This document shows positions 1 through 5,408 of a stretch of DNA of 5,408 bases, in pieces. The DNA comes from Pilimelia columellifera (GTDB lineage Bacteria > Actinomycetota > Actinomycetes > Mycobacteriales > Micromonosporaceae), in contig NZ_BAAARY010000049.1 of NCBI RefSeq assembly GCF_039532605.1, positions 1 to 5,408 of the forward strand, written 5' to 3'. The stretch's first letter is position 1, and each line of letters opens with the position of its first letter. The notes under the pieces were generated by a model. It made no database searches and was not told where the DNA came from. It was given only the letters and a program-made list of their open reading frames with translations. A program made the position numbers and the translations under genes.

Positions 1-2
1 TT

Positions 3-121
3 GTCCGGCGGCGTCCTACTCTCCCACACTCTCTCGGGTGCAGTACCATCGGCGCTGGAGGGCTTAGCTTCCGGGTTCGGAATGTTACCGGGCGTTTCCC
101 CTCCGCTATTGCCGCCGTAAC
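3..121 (-). rRNA. rrf: 5S ribosomal RNA
   Basis: This is the 5S rRNA of the large ribosomal subunit and the last gene of the operon. On the minus strand it opens with GUUACGGCGGC and closes with GCCGCCGGAC, and these two ends pair as the terminal helix. Between them lie the conserved CCGAACCCGGAAGCUAAG block (loop C and its flanks) and the GAUGGUACUGC and GUGGGAGAGUAGG blocks of helices IV-V. The length of about 119 nt fits the family norm of 117-120 nt. The 3' boundary is uncertain by a few bases because the window starts 2 nt beyond it, so no downstream terminator can be seen. The gene is separated from 23S by 113 nt and is co-transcribed with it. Confidence 0.97.
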
Positions 122-159
122 TCTATGAACGTGTCAAACACTCGACCAGCCCGACCTTG

Positions 160-175
160 CCCACCTGTTGGTGGG
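160..175 (-). other. Spacer-2 hairpin, 6-bp stem with 4-nt loop
   Basis: The plus strand reads CCCACC-TGTT-GGTGGG, a perfect inverted repeat. In the transcript it folds as CCCACC-AACA-GGUGGG. It sits between the 23S stalk and the 5S gene. No U-run follows, so it is not an intrinsic terminator. It may act as a spacer or processing element; that role is inference. Confidence 0.6.
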
Positions 176-182
176 GTGTTGG

Positions 183-233
183 GGGTGTGTTTGTTTGTTC
201 AGATATCACACAGTGGACGCGTAGCATGTTTGT
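183..233 (-). other. Downstream strand of the 23S precursor processing stalk
   Basis: Positions 233-208 (minus strand) pair with 3342-3366 upstream of 23S. CGCGUCCACUGUGU pairs perfectly with ACACAGUGGACGCG, and the flanking AUGCU and ACAAA pair with AGCAU and UUUGU, leaving one C-C mismatch and one bulged A. Positions 199-183 then pair with 3374-3390 at 15 of 17 positions. The two helices are separated by an internal loop (207-200, GAUAUCUG). A double-stranded stalk closing the 23S ends is the known RNase III substrate in bacteria. The pairing itself is read directly from the sequence. Confidence 0.88.
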
Positions 234-234
234 T

Positions 235-3341
<3,107 letters not shown>

Positions 3342-3390
3342 ACAAAGATGCTCGCGTCCACTGTGTAATTCTCAACAAACAACCAAACCC
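3342..3390 (-). other. Upstream strand of the 23S precursor processing stalk
   Basis: On the minus strand, positions 3366-3342 read ACACAGUGGACGCG-AGCAU-C-UUUGU and pair with 208-233 downstream of 23S. Positions 3390-3374 (GGGUUUGGUUGUUUGUU) pair with 183-199 at 15 of 17 positions; the mismatches are 3383/190 and 3386/187. The 7-nt GAGAAUU (3373-3367) forms one side of the internal loop. The stem continues without a gap into helix 1 of mature 23S apart from one unpaired A (234). The ACACAGUGGACGCGAGCAUC block is, from memory, close to the equivalent block in Streptomyces. Confidence 0.88.
3367..3382 (-). promoter_or_regulatory. boxA-like rRNA antitermination element
   Basis: The transcript reads UUGUUUGUUGAGAAUU immediately before the 23S stalk. 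This resembles the UGUUCUUUGAAAACU and UGUUUGAGAACU boxA sequences of Gram-positive rRNA operons, which bind NusB-S10 (NusE) and keep RNA polymerase resistant to Rho in untranslated rRNA. Position and resemblance support the call. The match is partial (GUUGAGAAUU rather than GUUUGAGAACU), so function is inference. No equivalent is seen in the 61 nt of 16S leader available here. Confidence 0.5.
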
Positions 3391-3583
3391 GACCCAACAA
3401 CAACGCCACCACCCAAACCCGCCACACCCCACAACCCACAAAACAGTCATGAACACGCGACAAGCAGTCGTCTGACGCCACAGGCCAACCTGGCAACCAA
3501 GAAAACCAACACCCACACCCCCCGCGAACCCCAACCACACAGCCAACCCCACAAAGGGGCAACCACACGACCAAGAGCCCAAC

Positions 3584-3695
3584 CAAAAGGGGGCAGACGT
3601 TTGTTCTCTCAGAACCTCAACAGGGTGCCCAACACTCCAACCAGCCGCACCAACGACCCGTTCCACCACCACACACCCCCCAACAAAAGGGGGCA
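3584..3695 (-). repeat. Short direct repeat pair in spacer 1
   Basis: The plus-strand 12-mer CAAAAGGGGGCA occurs at 3584-3595 and again at 3684-3695, exactly 100 nt apart. Both copies are preceded by a CCCAA-type stretch. A weaker relative, CCCCACAAAGGGGCA, lies at 3547-3561. The C-run before and the G-run within each unit allow a small hairpin, clearest at 3676-3693 (C6, AACAAAA, G5). The copies may be remnants of local duplication or simply convergent low-complexity sequence. Confidence 0.45.
3603..3615 (-). other. Small spacer-1 hairpin GUUCU-GAG-AGAAC
   Basis: The plus strand reads GTTCT-CTC-AGAAC, a perfect 5-bp inverted repeat with a 3-nt loop. The minus-strand context is UUGAGGUUCUGAGAGAACAAACG, split here across the spacer between the two GCCCCCUUUUG repeats. 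The GAGAAC core recalls boxA fragments, but the motif is short and its role is unknown. Confidence 0.35.
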
Positions 3696-3704
3696 TCTGA
3701 TGCC
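3692..3704. repeat. Near-perfect palindrome GGCATC-T-GATGCC
   Basis: Six bases on each side of a single central T are exact reverse complements. In RNA it would fold as GGCAU-CAG-AUGCC, a 5-bp hairpin with a 3-nt loop. It overlaps the end of the second CAAAAGGGGGCA repeat by four bases. No function is evident beyond spacer structure. Confidence 0.5.
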
Positions 3705-3809
3705 TACTAAGACCGAAGGCCGTTGCCGACCACAGCTAACCAGTGTCTCCGCCACATGAGCACCCCGCCGCCACACTCGGACGACGCGGGCTCCTACCCA
3801 GCTTTCGCC

Positions 3810-5347
<1,538 letters not shown>

Positions 5348-5408
5348 AAACCTCTTTGGAAAATCATCCCGGCAATCAAAGATTGCCAAAGGAATCCACA
5401 TCAGAAAC
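5348..5408 (-). other. 3' end of the 16S leader
   Basis: These 61 nt precede mature 16S in the transcript and would be removed during processing. They contain a perfect 7-bp hairpin (5387-5371) and a U-rich stretch (GGUUUUUGUUGG) running into 16S. No boxA, -10/-35 pair or pairing partner for the 16S 3' flank is visible. The promoters, boxA and the outer part of the 16S processing stem probably lie upstream, beyond the window. Confidence 0.75.
5371..5387 (-). other. Leader hairpin GGCAAUC-UUU-GAUUGCC
   Basis: The plus strand is GGCAATC-AAA-GATTGCC, a perfect 7-bp inverted repeat with a 3-nt loop, 24 nt before the 16S start. An alternative longer-range pairing exists between CUUUGG (5391-5386) and CCAAAG (5359-5354), which shares two bases with the hairpin and so would compete with its outer pairs. 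It is not followed by a U-run at termination distance (the next bases are GGGAUGAUUUUCC), so a terminator or attenuator is unlikely. A processing or folding role is inferred. Confidence 0.6.

Larger units (their letters stand above)
122..234 (-). other. Internal transcribed spacer 2 (23S-5S)
   Basis: This spacer separates mature 23S and 5S and contains no tRNA or reading frame. In transcript order its first ~50 nt form the downstream half of the 23S processing stalk (233-208 and 199-183). They are followed by a run of short AAAC/ACAC units and C-runs, a perfect 6-bp hairpin (175-160), a small 4-bp GUGU/ACAC hairpin (141-131), and the 5' boundary of 5S. Its role is inferred to be precursor processing only. 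The boundaries come from rRNA homology and may be off by a few bases. Confidence 0.9.

Noticed and set aside
3676..3693. C6-AACAAAA-G5 hairpin as an intrinsic terminator in spacer 1
   Set aside because: On the transcribed strand the hairpin is followed by GUGUGUGGUGG, not a U-run, and termination here would cut off 23S and 5S.
5348..5408. Pairing between the visible leader and the 16S 3' flank to form the 16S processing stem
   Set aside because: No complementary run longer than a few bases was found between 5348-5408 and 3760-3824; the partner strand probably lies beyond the window.

Overview
This window is a single ribosomal RNA operon, read entirely from the minus strand. In transcript order it holds the last 61 nt of the 16S leader (5408-5348), 16S rRNA (5347-3825), internal spacer 1 (3824-3342), 23S rRNA (3341-235), internal spacer 2 (234-122) and 5S rRNA (121-3). 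All three rRNA genes look complete and intact. I see no protein-coding gene. The open frames that exist on both strands are accidental readings of rRNA or of the base-skewed spacer. The operon promoter and the terminator after 5S lie outside the window.

The organism is a member of the Actinomycetota, most likely class Actinomycetes. Four things support this. The 23S gene is about 3.1 kb and carries an extra ~95 nt block where actinobacteria have their domain III insertion. The 16S 3' end reads CCUCCUUUCU followed directly by AAGGAGC. The 16S-23S spacer has no tRNA genes. A GAGAAUU/ACACAGUGGACGCG block sits just before 23S, as in streptomycetes and their relatives. The 16S 530-loop flank (GGUAAGACGUAGGGCGC) and the region near the end of V6 resemble, from memory, Geodermatophilaceae, Micromonosporaceae and other Frankia-related lineages. 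I cannot name the genus.

The transcript would be one precursor cut by RNase III and other RNases. The sequences flanking 23S pair across 3.1 kb into a very long stalk: a 24-bp inner helix with one C-C mismatch and one bulge, an internal loop, and an outer 15-of-17-bp helix. The antitermination boxA-like sequence lies partly in that internal loop and partly in the outer helix. At the 16S 3' end, the first spacer bases can pair either with the anti-Shine-Dalgarno sequence or with a second CUCCU just downstream, forming two mutually exclusive hairpins.

Drug-target positions that I could locate (23S A2058, A2451 and A1067; 16S A1408, E. coli numbering) all carry the ordinary base. I found no intron, insertion sequence, CRISPR array or new gene system. 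The spacers hold the only non-routine signals.
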